Shown piece after piece: positions 34,469 to 46,884 of a stretch of DNA of 64,000 bases. Positions within the stretch are counted from its first letter, which is position 1. Every line of letters starts with the position of its first letter. Location of the stretch: the NCBI GenBank assembly GCA_038373865.1, contig JAXGGA010005761.1, forward strand, positions 1 through 64,000, written 5' to 3'. Origin of the DNA: Uloborus plumipes (Eukaryota > Arthropoda > Arachnida > Araneae > Uloboridae). The position numbers were made by a program, and so were the translations under genes. The notes below the pieces were generated by a model, which saw only the letters and a program-made list of their open reading frames with translations, was not told the origin of the DNA and searched no databases.

Positions 34469-34750
34469 TCACGAAAATGCAAGGCGGACAGTGCTTTTGG
34501 AAACTGCAAGAGAACCATCCATAAACATTACTTCTGCTCTGCGGTCCCAGGCAGAAGCAAGACTGGGAGAGAAGGATTTTATAATCTCCAGGGGAGGGAG
34601 GACATTGTTCCTCAGGTTGGGAATGGGAAGTATGCCAACTATGTCAACACGTCTACCAGGGAAAGGAATGTGTCCTTTCTTATTTGCCGCTTGGATGCAG
34701 GCACTGATAATAACCTTGAAGCAACTTGTTTGATTACAGAATGGTACTTT
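34469..34750 (-). other. Open frame of 93 codons, possible exon, unrecognised
   Basis: A stop-to-stop open frame without an early ATG, in a G+C-richer patch. Its translation has balanced, protein-like composition, for example IQAANKKGHIPFPGRRVDIV and PIPNLRNNVLPPLEIIKSFS. I recognise no family. The plus-strand frames over the same patch are also open, which weakens the case. It could be an exon, a pseudogene piece or chance. Confidence 0.25.
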
Positions 34751-34969
34751 TTATGGTAGCCGGAGTAATCCTTTTTCCTCCCATTTTTTTCCCGTAATGA
34801 TTCTAAATCATGTTATAATATGGAGTCCAGTTTGAGATCCTCATTATGTATACTTTTTTATTACATCTTTTACTCTATCTCAAAAAAGCCACAAACAGGG
34901 AAATTGTGATTCAATAAAAACACTATATTTTAATAAAAGTACAGATCCCGAGAAATACCAAAGCTGGAG

Positions 34970-35320
34970 CCGCTATATAGACCCGCCGACGCATCAAGAT
35001 TAAGTTTCACCACTTTGGATCCAACTTATTTACTTTTACTTTCAACATTTCATTGTTGCGGAGCTAGGGTTACCAGAAAAAAGTTTTGGCACACTGCTGT
35101 GCTAAGCTTTGTCAAATCCACGTGTCGCTAATAATTACTCACAGTGAAAAATTACCAAACCTTGCCAGTTGGTTTGATTGGATTTATTGGCGCAAGAGCC
35201 CATGCAGGCTATACTGCGCCGATACTTTGCCAGAAAAGACAACCACTTAAGCACTCAAACATGCGCTGGATCCAAAGTGGCCAAACTTAATCTTGATGCG
35301 TCGGCTCGTCTATATAGGGG
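34970..35320. repeat. Foldback element with ~52-bp arms
   Basis: The left arm (34970-35024) with CTATATAG, GCCGACGCATCAAGATTAAG and CACTTTGGATCCA is repeated as its complement at 35267-35320, with a loop of about 240 bp. Weak similarity continues beyond the arms. Non-coding; a target duplication is not clear. Confidence 0.7.
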
Positions 35321-35651
35321 CCTTAACCAAAGCCATCTCGCTCTGGAGCGAAACTCTTTTTCTCTGTTTGGGCGAGAGAGAGAACATGAATGATCTGTCA
35401 CGAAGGAAATTGGGATGGGGAGGAAAAAAAAAAGTACGTTTCAGGGCTACACATTATGTACATTTTAACTGGAAGTTAAATAGGCAATGCTATGCAAAAT
35501 AACAGAGGAAAACAACGATTGGTTTTTTTAAAAAAAGAGCTAAGGGACTACCTATAAATTATATCAATTTTCCTCTCCTTTCAATTCTCCTTTTCTTAAA
35601 AGTGTCCCACTTAACTCTATCCTTTTCCTCCCCTAGTCACATGTTATACTA

Positions 35652-36421
35652 CAGGGTGGTTATAAATTAACGTGAGGTGTTTGGAAACCCCTAGTGCGCA
35701 AAGTACTGGGCGAAATATTGTCAAATTTCATGAGCGCATATATTAGACCATGGGATTTCGATCTCTGGAAAAAAAAAAAGTTTAAAAAATCGCCACTAGA
35801 GGAAAATTTGGTGCTGTAACTGTGTGTTACTCTGAATATCGCGAATTAAATTTGAAAAAAATGCTCTACAAAGCAATTTTGCAAAGAAAAAATAATTGTT
35901 ATTTGCAAATGAGGTTTAACATGATAGAATTTTCGGTATGGCCCCCAAGGTAGCCCGAGCTCAATTTATGTGATTTTCGGTTATGGGAATAGCTGAAAAA
36001 TGTTGTGTATCAAAGGCATGTTTCTGATATAACAAGTTTAAAAGATATTGTCTTTTATAGTCAGAGAAATCAATTCTGATATGTTACGAGCTGCCGTGGG
36101 AAATGTCGTGTATCGTATCTAGTTCTTGCAACTTCACAATGGTGATCATGTTGAACTAAATTTGTGATAAAAAAGCAATTTTTGTAAATGAAATGGATGC
36201 ATATTTTGTCAGTAGCATTTATATCTTCGACAATCAGAGTAATGCATTTTTGCAGCGCTAAAATTTCCCTTAGTGACAATTTTTTAAACTATTTTTTGTT
36301 TACTTCAGAAATCGAAATCCCATGGTCTAATATGTGTGCCCATGAAATTTGGCAATGTTTCCCCCAGTACTTCACACGCTAGAGGGCTCCAAGCACCTCA
36401 CGTTAATTTATAACCACCCTG
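35652..36421. mobile_element. 770-bp inverted-repeat MITE, CAGGGTGGTTATAAATTAAC ends
   Basis: Left end CAGGGTGGTTATAAATTAAC and right end GTTAATTTATAACCACCCTG are exact inverted repeats. Further inner matches follow (GTGAGGTG/CACCTCAC, AGTACTGGG/CCCAGTACT, ACCATGGGATTTCG/CGAAATCCCATGGT). TA precedes the left end; the right flank reads CA, so the duplication is decayed or different. Non-coding. Confidence 0.8.
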
Positions 36422-36715
36422 CATATTACACAAACATATTATCAGAAAAAAATGTTTTTATTTTACTAAAATATGTGATGGTAAACTTTTGGTTACTCTT
36501 TCTTCATTTTGTCACAAACTCCTTCTTTCACGGCGCCTGCTCTAAGCGTGTCATCATTTGTAGAAGACCTCTATTATGATTAAAGGTGGAAAATTTACAA
36601 AAAGAGATAAAATTTATTTTACATTCCTTAAAAAGTGTGAGAGCTTTTTTTCTTTGTTTTTCCCTGCAAATAAAGTACAGTGATTAAAAAGGGTAAAGAA
36701 AAACGTGTTTATATG

Positions 36716-36747
<32 letters not shown>
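36716..36747. repeat. (TA)n microsatellite
   Basis: About 15 AT units directly before the next element; a short TATATATA continues on its other side, so the element landed in this run. Confidence 0.9.
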
Positions 36748-36750
<3 letters not shown>

Positions 36751-37398
36751 GGTGTCCACTCCAATCGTGGACCAATAGCTAATTTCTAAACCGTTAGAGA
36801 TAAGCATATAGTTTATTTAGGAAAAAATCTCCAAATTAGGAAAGGAATTTTGGGTCTATTCAATGTTTTTCAAAAAATCAAATTTTGAAAGAGTTACGAA
36901 ATTTAAATTTTTATACAGCCCCCCAGTCCTATCAATCATATTTAGTAAAACATTCTTGACACTGTAACGTTTAAAACTAAAAAAAAATCACTCTTCTACC
37001 ACAAAAATTGACCGAGTTATGACGTTTTGAAAAATCAAGATTTTGAATGATTTCGCATACGGTCCCTTAAGCGATCTCTCGATGACGTCATGAAATAATG
37101 CAAAATCTTGATTTTTCAAAACGTCATAACTCGGTCAATTTTTGTAGTAGAAGAGTGATTTTTTTTTAGTTTTAAACGTTACAGTGTCAAGAATGTTTTG
37201 TTAAATATGATTGATAGGACTGGGGGGCTGTATAAAAATTTAAATTTCGTAACTTTTTCAAAATTTGATTTTTTGAAAAACATTGAATAGACCCAAAATT
37301 CCTTTCGTAATTTGGAGATTTTTTCCTAAATAAACTATTTGCTTATCTCTAACGGTTTAGAAATTAGCTATTGGTCCACGATTGGAGTGGACACCCTG
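36748..37398. mobile_element. 651-bp near-perfect palindromic MITE
   Basis: Ends CAGGGTGTCCACTCCAATCG and CGATTGGAGTGGACACCCTG are exact complements, with TA on both sides. The two arms, each about 300 bp, stay nearly identical inward as far as GCAAAATCTTG/CAAGATTTTG. A short unpaired centre near 37045-37095 includes GATGACGTCAT. A Tc1/mariner-type MITE is the likely class. Confidence 0.88.
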
Positions 37399-40300
37399 TA
37401 TATATAGGTCAAAGATAAGATCCTCCTCAATGTTATAAATTTAGTTATTATTCTTTACTTTTCATCAAAGGTAGGAATGAACATTACAAACATTTATTCA
37501 GGGGAAATGCGAATAATTTCATATACATGAAAATACGAAAAATTGTTAGTCATATAGCTCTTTTTTATGCAACTAATCGGCTCCATCCCTGCTCACAGAT
37601 GCTCACCAACTCCCGAAGATTTAACGGGACTGTTAGAAAAAATCAGATTAACGTACGAGTTACGATTAGAATAAAATAAAAATCCCGCTCCCCTATCCCA
37701 GTAGAAAATAGAATTTCAGTAAAGAGCCCCTTATAATTAGAAAAGTACCTATCAATCCGAAGACAAAGAGAACAAAAAGAAAGAAAGAAATTTTTTTTTT
37801 AAAGTGCCCCGCCTCAAGTTTCAAACTAACGTGCATCAAGCTTTAAGCGAGAGAGCTCATGAGCATACCAAAACAGCCATTTTGTCCCTTTGAAAAGTCA
37901 TTTTCAAATTCGTGGTCTCTAGAAACATTTTGCTCTTTAGCTCCAGGCTTAAACTGAGTTAAGATTATTACTTTTGCTAAATTAGAAACAATTACATCTG
38001 CTGTTCCAATGCATGGAGAGCATTGAAATAAGTTTGATCTGATGCAGAAAAGAAGTTCTTTCGAATAAAATAGAATGTTAAGGTGTGCGAGAAATTTTTC
38101 ATCTCTTTCATAGGGAATTCATGTGAAATTATAGCTTAAAAAATAATTACCAAAAATCTAATTCGCAATTAAATACGCTCTGAGATACAAAACCCCGGAT
38201 CTCGAAATAATTTTGTAAAACATTTAAAAGCTGTAGGATGGATGCAAGAGTGCCACCTTCTTTCGAAATTTCTTTAACGTTACTTCGTTTTCTAATATAT
38301 AAAAATAGAAGGCAGTGTACATCTGCTTTTTTGAGGCTAATTAGGGAGCAATGTATGGGAAACATATTATTTGCTTCATGAAATCAATTATATACTTCGT
38401 CATTTTCTTCTAATTAAGTATTTTTCTTATCAAACTTGATGTCGGTTCTGCAACCATTCCACAGCTTTAAAAAGGGATAACATCATAAATATGTAGGCGT
38501 TTCTTCATAACAAAATTTATAATTTTAATTAAGACTAATTCAAAGTATTAGTTACAGATCTGAGACAAGGCATCTTTCACAATTTTAATTAGTTAGTGTA
38601 ATTTTAATATTCTTGAAATAACTTGTATTTTGAGATTTTTTTTATATTGCTCAAAATTATTTTTAAAAACTAAGGCTTTGCATTACATTTAGAAACCGTT
38701 CAAAACCGAAGTATTTTATTCAGATCTCGTTCAATTTGAAATGTACACCTCAAACATTTTACATGCTTTTTGTTACATGTTTATTAATTCATGATCTAAA
38801 TTATTACTAGAGTAAAATCGGGTACTTTGCTTTTGAAAGCTATCAGCGCTTTGCATAATCTTAATGATGGCTTTTTAAGATTTTTTCTATTATGGCCTTT
38901 TTTTTGTGTACTTTGATGCAGCTTTCCCACAATAAACTTTTACATTGCAAAAAAGCGTAGACAGAAGTTGAAATAAATAAAACACTTTTTTAAAAATAAA
39001 GATTTAGCAAACATGTCCACTACTAATACGACACACAACAAATAGGTATAATAACTTCCGCTACTTCTTTTTTTCTTTTTCTTTTTTTCAATGGCCGATT
39101 GTAAAAAGGGATTTCAAGTGACTACTGCACACAGCAGGAAAATATTCTTTTGATAAAAATCACTGAAGGGGAAATGAAATTTCTTTTCATGTAACAGATG
39201 AAACACATTTTTTTCCTTCTCATTTTTGATCAACTTTGATAATCTTTCATGGCAAAAAGCAACTCGATCTATCAAAGGAGGATGTGGTAAGTGATCGGAT
39301 CTTTTACCGAAAGTCAATTTTTCAAGTTGAAAATCTTCCGCTCTTTTTACCAAACTTTAGTTGAAAATTTTTCTTCAGGAACCTCTCTTTTTTTTCCTCA
39401 CAAAAATTGGGAAGAGTACCAAAACGATAAGTAGTTAAAAAGAAATACATTCTTCTAGTTTGATAGTTCTGGCAGTTTTAGTAATAAATCTTTCAAGATG
39501 ATAAACTACTTGCATTACAGCTGTACTATTTGTTAAATCACTTTTTTCCACATTTATACAATGTCATTGATTTTTTCTTTTTTTCTGAAATGAGCTCTGC
39601 CAGAAAGCAGGTATTTGTCACTACAGGCCTAATAAAAATTGTTGGGTTAATGATGAGTTCGATTAAGCTGCTTGCACTGTAGTATATTATTGCAAAGCGC
39701 ACACTATTATAGGTTAAAAGCTTAAATCTCTATGTTTATATCACGCACTTCAGTTGTAATTGCGAGTATCAAGAAATTAGCAAAAATAAATAAATAAATT
39801 AATTAATAAATAAATAAAATATATTGACTATTGTTAGACAGTTGTAACAAAGAGCCAACAGATTCCCCCAATAGCAGTCATAATAGGGTACGTACTCAAG
39901 TAGTCTGCCAGTCTCCAGTAGTCGATCACAATGACATAAAACTCCTCATAAATAGTACATTTTTTGAATTAGTAATGAGCCATTTCGTTTTGAATGGTGT
40001 GCCCGTCATCCAAGATTGCGATTCCGCTTATTTTTCAGCTAAGATGATTCTGTGGTCAACTATCGGAGCATTTACTAGTGTTGACAACAGCTTGGATTTT
40101 AACATAATTTTTTTTTAAATTTCGGAAACAAGTAGGTGATTCACTATCAGAAAGGTTCATTCTACAGTTTTACCTTGTTTTTGTTGCTGTATTGATAGCT
40201 GAAAGTTCTAGGTTAGCCAAGATCAAGAAAAGATCTCTTAAATGGCCGACTACTGGTGCTTTTACCCTATCTTTAAACCTTGAAGCACGCTGGGTCATAT

Positions 40301-41940
40301 ATGTCCCTTAAGTTGGAAACTTTTCATAAACTTTCGAATACAAATAAATTGTATTTGTTTTCTATTTTACAGAGACAGCAGAATTTTCATAGGAAAAAAA
40401 TGTAGTTAAAAAAAAACTAATTTCATTTGGAAAACACCGTGAATGAAACGTATCTGCATCGTCGGAGAGAGACATCGAAAAATTTCGAAATAAAAGAAAT
40501 AAAACAGATTTTAGTCTTTTACATGTGTGATCATGCATATAATTTTCTCGCTTCATCGGTGAGGGGAGTAATGACCCCTCTTCCTACACTCGATGTTCCT
40601 ACACCCCTGGCCACGCTACTATTTGGAAGACGATATTCAACTGAAATGTTAAAAAATGCAATTATTACGGAATAGAGATAGCCGAAACAAACTTTTCTCT
40701 CCTTTTTGAAGTTAGGTACTGAGAAAAAGTGTCTGAAACAAAGTATTAGGAAAATCAACTATAACAAGCACAAATAGAAAAAGACCTGCAGTCGTATTTT
40801 ATTGTTAAAAGGTTTTCCAGTGCAAAGTGAGTTGATATATGAATATTTTGCTTTGCAGTAAGCACCGTATTGCGAAACCATTTGCACCATCGTGTTAAAA
40901 TATTTTCTTTAATGTTTTAAAAATGAAATTAATAAACTGATAAGAATCTTCGATTAGATATCTTGCTAAGCATATGTAAGGAGCTTAACATCAAAATCAC
41001 CTTATTTTATTTTTAAAAAATTGACATCAAAGACAAAAATTATTTCACGCTCTGTCCTGATTTTTTATTTTTTGAGGATAACATTTGGTGCACGATTTTA
41101 TAATTGTTTTATTTCTTTAAATTAGCAGCATGATATAATTTATTACAGATAAAACTAATTTGAATAGAATCGGTTTAGAATATTGTAAATCGGTCATCTT
41201 TTTTCTTTCTTTTGTTTTCAATTTTCCCATCAAATGTCAACTAAACGCATGTGGTATCTCAATTATATGCCATGTACTAGCCAACTTATTAAAAAAATTG
41301 AGCTGATTAAACAATTTGCAATAATGCAATGGTGTTTACATTACTGTCTGCCCACAGTTTCTGTAAAATTGGAAAACGTCCAGTTAAGATGAGACTATCT
41401 GATTGGGGAGGGAGGGGGGGGGGGGTAGAAATTTGAGGCACGTGTTTTGTTCCTTCAAATACGACTCATCTTAGCTTCGAGGCAAATCCACATCTCTGCA
41501 AAATCTGGCATCCCTGAAAATTAACATATGCTTCCAGTATAACCGGATGTTCACCTTCTTATCTCATCCGTGAATAGACTGTATCCATACGCTTTTACAG
41601 TGGCCATTCAGTAAGAGTATGGACTGAGTTGAGTCTGAAATAAGACAGATTTTTGGCAGCTGTTGAAGGGATAGTATCGACCAAGAAGTAACAAATTATG
41701 AAAGGAATAAACTTTTAATAATTGATGGATTGAGCATTTTTCTTTGAAGTAACTTCTTGTTTCTCCTCTAAACTTGGCGAAAGAGGAACTTAACGGGACG
41801 AAGTTAGCTTTGCCGCAACATCTGGACGGACTTTTTCAACTATTTGCTCAGCTTATTCGTGATTTCATTCATCTTTAGAAGGATGATAACAGCAAGACAA
41901 AATATAAGTATTGATTAAATGCTCAGGTTGTCGAAGTGTA
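37399..41940. other. Long non-coding stretch
   Basis: About 4.5 kb with no supported gene. Minor items: G-rich patches at 40560-40617 (end resembling a hAT-like CAGTAGCGTGGCCAGGG, partner end not found) and 41404-41423. Open frames of 60-95 codons have no recognisable features. Confidence 0.45.
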
Positions 41941-42011
41941 GCATCGGTGGTTCAGTGGTAGAATGCTCGCCTGCCACGCGGGCGGCCCGGGTTCGATTCC
42001 CGGCCGATGCA
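41941..42011 (+). tRNA. tRNA-Gly(GCC)
   Basis: A complete 71-nt cloverleaf. The acceptor stem GCATCGG pairs with CCGATGC in all seven positions and is followed by discriminator A. The anticodon stem CTCGC/GCGGG closes the loop CTGCCAC with anticodon GCC at 41973-41975. The T arm is CCGGG-TTCGATT-CCCGG. Box A (TGGTTCAGTGG) and box B (GGTTCGATTCC) are intact, there is no intron, and CCA is not encoded, as usual in eukaryotes. It matches the well-conserved metazoan tRNA-Gly(GCC). It supplies the glycine decoder for GGC/GGU codons. Confidence 0.97.
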
Positions 42012-42017
42012 AAATGA

Positions 42018-42021
42018 TTTT
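42018..42021 (+). terminator. RNA polymerase III terminator of the tRNA gene
   Basis: A TTTT run seven bases after the tRNA 3' end; four T residues are the minimal polymerase III stop. Confidence 0.75.
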
Positions 42022-44028
42022 GCTCTTATTCTGGCTGGGACAATTGCTTAAATTGTTCCATTTGGACACCACTGCTGCTTGCATAAACACTTTGGTGCGC
42101 CGAAAGAAAATTGTTTCGATTTTTTATGATGAGGCAGTACGAAAAAGGTGAATCTAAATTCACAAACATGATTTTTATGTTAAAGAATATCTTTACTCAG
42201 CAGTTGCTTAGAAATTTTTGGCAAGCCTGATTTACTCAGTTTTTAGCGAAGTTTGTAAAGTTTCCCGTCTATTTTCGATGATGCAATTGGTTGCCCTAAA
42301 GCCCCATAAAAATTTAACAGAGCACGGAATTATTTTACTCCTTGATTTGTCACAAAGGAGTAGAAATTTAAGCAATTTTGTGTTTTTATTTTATATTTTA
42401 TTTTAAAGTTTAAATATTTTTTTTACATAATGTTGAAATACTGTTTCGTTAAAGGCTTATGAATTTTTCAGCTGATTGTTTTGATAAAAATTAACTATTT
42501 ATTGCTGTTAATCTTAAATAAGATACTTTGTACAATTATCAGTTTACTTTGCATTCAAAACCAAAGTAAAACTGATGTCCTGAACTCATAATAAAAAGTA
42601 GCAGTATTGAAAGTTCTGCTGGCCATCTCAACAGAATATCTTATTTAGCACGTTTTGTCTTTTTTTTAACAATAAGACTTCTCAGCAATATTTTTAAATT
42701 TCGGTTTTGATATGACGCAAAGCTACTATTTCTTTCTTCATAGCAACCAATAGTGTAAGCAGCTTCCGTCATAATTTCAATATTTGTATCTACAGCAGGT
42801 GTAGGACTTGTAAAGCCGAAGCGTAAATTCCAAAACTGTTCTTTATACTATGTTTCTTTTAGTGTTTTCTGGTGAAAGATACTCGTGACTGGAGACATAT
42901 TTATTACTGTTTAAAAATCAATCGGTGTCGTTAAAAATCAATTTTACAGCTCTGAAATTCAAGAGGTTGGAGGACACAGCCGAGTTGAAACAACTGCACA
43001 AATAACAAGTAGATATTTTTGGTATGTCCTCAAAATTTTAATATTTTTGAACGCCACAGAAAAATATAGATGGCAGACATAAAAAACATGCTTTTGCATC
43101 CCATTAGCTTGAGCCAGAAAGTTTCAGATCAAGTTGTTTCTTCATCTAGTTTGTTCATCGGATGGTGGTTTGGGAGCTCGTTTATATGGAAAATTCACTC
43201 CAAATGCTGCAGGTTTTTTTTTTTCAATTTATTATTATTATATTTTTATGCATATATTTTCAAGACAGCCAATGTCCCCCTTCCACTGTTTTAACAAAAA
43301 TGTCGTCGCACCTGAATGCTGTCAGTTTGACCTTACTAAAAATGTCTATTATTCATGAGATTAAAATTCTAGGCTATTTTTCTACGGAATTGAATCGAAA
43401 CAAGCGGAGAGCTGTAAAAACAAAGATTTTTATTGCATCTTTCCTATTTTTAAACTGAAAGCAATAAATAGTTAATTTATACTCGCAAATATCTGAAACC
43501 TTCATAGAATTAAAAAATTATTTCAGGTCATGTAAATCCAGCGAAAACAGAATTTCATCATTTTTACAAAATTTAGTCATAACGCTGAAAAAAACAAAAT
43601 TTATACACATTTGAGAAAAGGAATTATACCTCACACTTCAAAAGTTTTATAGGATTTTGAAGTCATCAGTCGCATTTTTTTTCCCACTCATTATTGAAAA
43701 TCGATTCTTTTTTAAATTCGGGTTTTGATATAAACATAGAAAACAGCATTCAACCAAATCTTTTTCGCATTGGCAGCAGATCAAAAAAAAAAAAAAAAAA
43801 ACCTAAAAATTTCAGATTTTTATGAGTTGTTATACCAACAGCATCTTTTTCGCACAGCACGTCATAGAAAATCTTAAAAAGAAGGGCTGTGGGCCCTTTA
43901 TAATGAAATCATTCTTCTTTGAAGCATTATTTTTAAGTATATTTATTTTCAACAATTATAATTTGCAAATAATATTGCACGTAGTTTTTATCTTCATAAT
44001 TTTATTGCAGTATTTTACAGTATTTGTC
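42022..44028. other. Non-coding stretch
   Basis: About 2 kb, A/T-rich with A- and T-runs (for example 43784-43801). A word of about 18 bp (AATTAACTATTTATTGCT) near 42489 recurs inverted near 43458; I see no element around it. No gene recognised. Confidence 0.45.
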
Positions 44029-44233
44029 TTAACCCCTTCGGCCCTGAATTTTTAATTGGGTAGATAAAAAATCGATGAGTGGTAATATATGCTATAATGC
44101 ATGTAAATATTTTAAATACGTAATATTATGAGATTCTAATAATTACGGAACTAATTAAAAAGTGTTCTAATAGTAGGACACCAGGCTGTTATTAAGTAAA
44201 AAAGATAATATTTATTTCTAAGTATATTTACAC

Positions 44234-44626
44234 TTATTTGGTGTGAAATTTTTTTGAAACAATTCCTTTACTCATGAAAACATGATACACTTCACATTTT
44301 TCACAATAAGAAGTTGTTTTATAGGTAAAACCTTCTAATTTGCACCTATGCTGTTCCGAACTTCTCTCAATCATGTGATTTATTAAGTCATACCTCACAT
44401 CTCCACAGGGTCTAACAGCTGGGTTTAATTTTTTCTTCGCTGGTGGTACAGCAGGACTATTTCCTGATGTCCTCCCACGTTTAGTGGCGACTGTTGCTTG
44501 TTTTGCGAATGCCAACGTTTCTGCTACATCAAACGTGAAATCGAGCAAACCCATTTGATCTTTACGTGTAATTTCTAACGAAGCGGCATCCTGTTTATAC
44601 TCTAACCAAGAGTATGTTATAGCCAT
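44234..44626 (-). pseudogene. C-terminal part of a piggyBac transposase
   Basis: 130 codons. The start, AITYSWLEYKQDAAS, matches the segment after the DDD catalytic core in piggyBac/PGBD proteins (a TNSWLLY-like motif). Next come a basic linker (TKRGRTSGNS, PAKKKLNP) and a cysteine-rich tail with RCKLEG and YCEKCEV, a degraded form of the C-terminal zinc-binding domain that recognises the transposon ends; the second cysteine of the first pair is missing. It ends at a normal stop at 44234. Confidence 0.75.
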
Positions 44627-44660
44627 ACTGAAATAGTGGAATCTTTCTCTTCATCAGGTA

Positions 44661-44795
44661 TCAAGTGCGCAAACCATAATTTGATGGCTGCCATTCATCA
44701 TCAGACCCATCTAAATCTACATCTTCTAAATCAGAATCATACAGACTATTTAGGAACTGAATGGCTTCCAACAAGGACAACTTTTTACTTCGCAT
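44661..44795 (-). pseudogene. N-terminal part of a piggyBac transposase
   Basis: From an ATG at 44795: MRSKKLSLLEAIQFL then an acidic stretch DSDLEDVDLDGSDDEW, typical of the acidic N-terminus of piggyBac-like proteins, then a stop at 44661. The downstream C-terminal piece is in another frame only about 35 bp further on, so roughly 400 residues including the catalytic aspartates are gone. Confidence 0.6.
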
Positions 44796-45597
44796 ATTGG
44801 CTAAGCAAATAAAAATGCATTTCAGTGTGCGTAATTTGATATAAACAGACAATAATATGCATCTACTTATTCAATAAATTCCTTAAAATATAAAAACTAT
44901 AGTCATGAGGCAATAATTTAACAGAAAGTAGTGTTTTGTTTTAAAACAAAACATGATTTTAGCACTACTAAGCACCTTATGTACTCTTAATAGAACATGA
45001 AGAAGAATGGGCCATGTGTGCTCCAAGGCCTCATGTCCTATTAGTAGAACAGATATAAAAATCGTAATAGCAATTAAATTTACAGTTATTTTTTTCATTA
45101 AAAGAACTAAACTGCTCATGAAGAGTCTATTTAGTGCTGTGGAATTTTTATTAGGTGCAGAAAATTACATATAATAGCATTTTGAGAAGTAATAAAAGCT
45201 GCATTTACCTTTTTGCTGCAAGTGGTGAGAAACCGACATTATCTTCTCTGCAGAACACATGCTGAAATCTACTGAACAAAAATGGTACCATTTATGAATT
45301 CTTACATGTATTATGAGTAAGCCACTGGATTTTGAAGTTAAAATTCTTAAAAAGGAAGAATGTAGAGCATTATGAAGATTTGTTCTAATAATAGAACGCC
45401 AGGGCCGAAGGGGTTAAGTTACTGGTTGGTTGGTTATAATGGCTTTTATAGCTAAAGAATCTCAATAAGCTATAATGTGTCATAGATCATTTGTAATACT
45501 CTAACCCCTTGTTGTACCGCGCTTATCGGGCGACCATACTTTGAGTTGATGCTGAAAAAATGTTCCATTTTGGTAGGTTTGGAATGCATTTATTTCG

Positions 45598-45854
45598 ACT
45601 AAAAAGTTCCAATTAAAAATTCCAAATTTGAATTAGACAATAAAAAGGTTTTAGTACAATTGCAGATTTTGTACTAAAAACTTATTATTGTCCTAAATTG
45701 TCTATTGTCCTATTGTCCCGTATTTTGTACTAAAAACTTATTATTGTCTTAAAACTAAAAAGTTCCAATTAAAAATTCCAAATTTGAATTAGACAATAAT
45801 AAGGTTTTAGTACAATTGCAGATTTTGTACTAAAAACTTATTATTGTCTAATTC
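45598..45854. repeat. 156-bp tandem duplication containing a long palindrome
   Basis: The block AAAAAGTTCCAATTAAAAAT followed by TCCAAATTTGAATTAGACAA occurs at 45601 and again at 45757. The second copy ends in a near-perfect palindrome at 45786-45854 (GAATTAGACAATAATAA ... TTATTATTGTCTAATTC). The first copy has the same palindrome with an altered right arm. Non-coding. Confidence 0.75.
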
Positions 45855-46652
45855 AATATGAAATAACCTATATTATAATATTAACAGTCCTATTACTATT
45901 TCTTTCATATATTAAATAATTCCAATTCATTCATTGATTTTCCACATCCCCTATCCCCACCCAACTCGAATTCAATGCGGATTAAGATTTGACTGCAAAC
46001 CTCTAAGAATAAATATCAGCCTAATCAGCCGTCGCATTGCTATATTTTCCATAAAACGCACCATTTCTCAGATACCGCGGAATCAGTTTCCCGAACACGT
46101 TCTTCATCTAGCAGTCATTAATATCGCTGATGTCCTCTGAATGAGAAAAGATTTCCAGAAGTCGTGCGCAACTTTCTAAACAATGCTTCAGAGATTCCTT
46201 TTCTGTTTGTGATAAATTATAATTGCTTTGGAACATTTCAAAACATCCCGGAGTATAATTTGAAATTTTTGGAATGCAAACATTAATTCGACTCGGAACA
46301 TTTCTTTCGGCATCACGTCCGCTAATATTGCAAAGGGGATTGTTGTTGGTGGATTGTTATTTTTTTATGGCACAGTTAAATTCTAGAATTTTAATATTTT
46401 TAAGCTCATAAGATATGGATTTGAACTTCGGGATGGGTAGTTTGTAACCAATTCGCTTTTTTTGTTAATTGTATTTCCTTTATTTGAAATCAAGCTCTTT
46501 TTATGTAGTGTTATTATTTTATTTTATTATTTCTGCTTAGTTAATAGATTCCTTGCTTACTTACGGGATGCAAAAAGAGATAACTTACATTTTTAACTGA
46601 CTTTACGGTAAAAATAAAATCAGTTAAAAGTGAAAATATTAAAAGAAATAGA
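45855..46652. other. Non-coding stretch
   Basis: A/T-rich; no gene or element recognised. Confidence 0.45.
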
Positions 46653-46884
46653 TACCGTAAATCAGGGTTACTTGGACCCAGAAGAGGGCTACTTGAGCCC
46701 ACAGTAAAATGATAAAATCTGGGTTTGGTACTAGCGTTAGAGACTGCAGAGGGCTTCTACCTAGTGGAGAAACGAGGAACTACGTGCAAGTCTTCAACTA
46801 GTAGGTACCAAACCTAGATTTTATCATTTTATTGTAGTGGGCTCAAGTAACCCCCTAGGGTCCAAGTAACCCTGATTTACGGTA
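46653..46884. mobile_element. 232-bp foldback MITE
   Basis: Ends TACCGTAAATCAGGGTTACT and its complement at the right start two arms that pair for about 90 bp (further CTTGGACCC/GGGTCCAAG, GGCTACTTGAGCCCAC / GTGGGCTCAAGTAA and AAAATGATAAAATCT/AGATTTTATCATTTT). If the outer TA is the target duplication, the TIR begins CCGTAAATCAGGG. A mariner-type MITE is likely. Confidence 0.8.

Larger units (their letters stand above)
44033..45413 (-). mobile_element. piggyBac transposon, internally deleted
   Basis: Perfect 14-bp ends CCCCTTCGGCCCTG and CAGGGCCGAAGGGG are flanked by TTAA at 44029-44032 and 45414-45417. Subterminal words GTTCTAATAGTAGGACACCAGG and TTCTAATAATAGAACGCCAGG lie near each side. 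On the minus strand it keeps the beginning and the end of a piggyBac transposase gene but lacks the catalytic middle. It could move only with a transposase from elsewhere. Confidence 0.9.
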
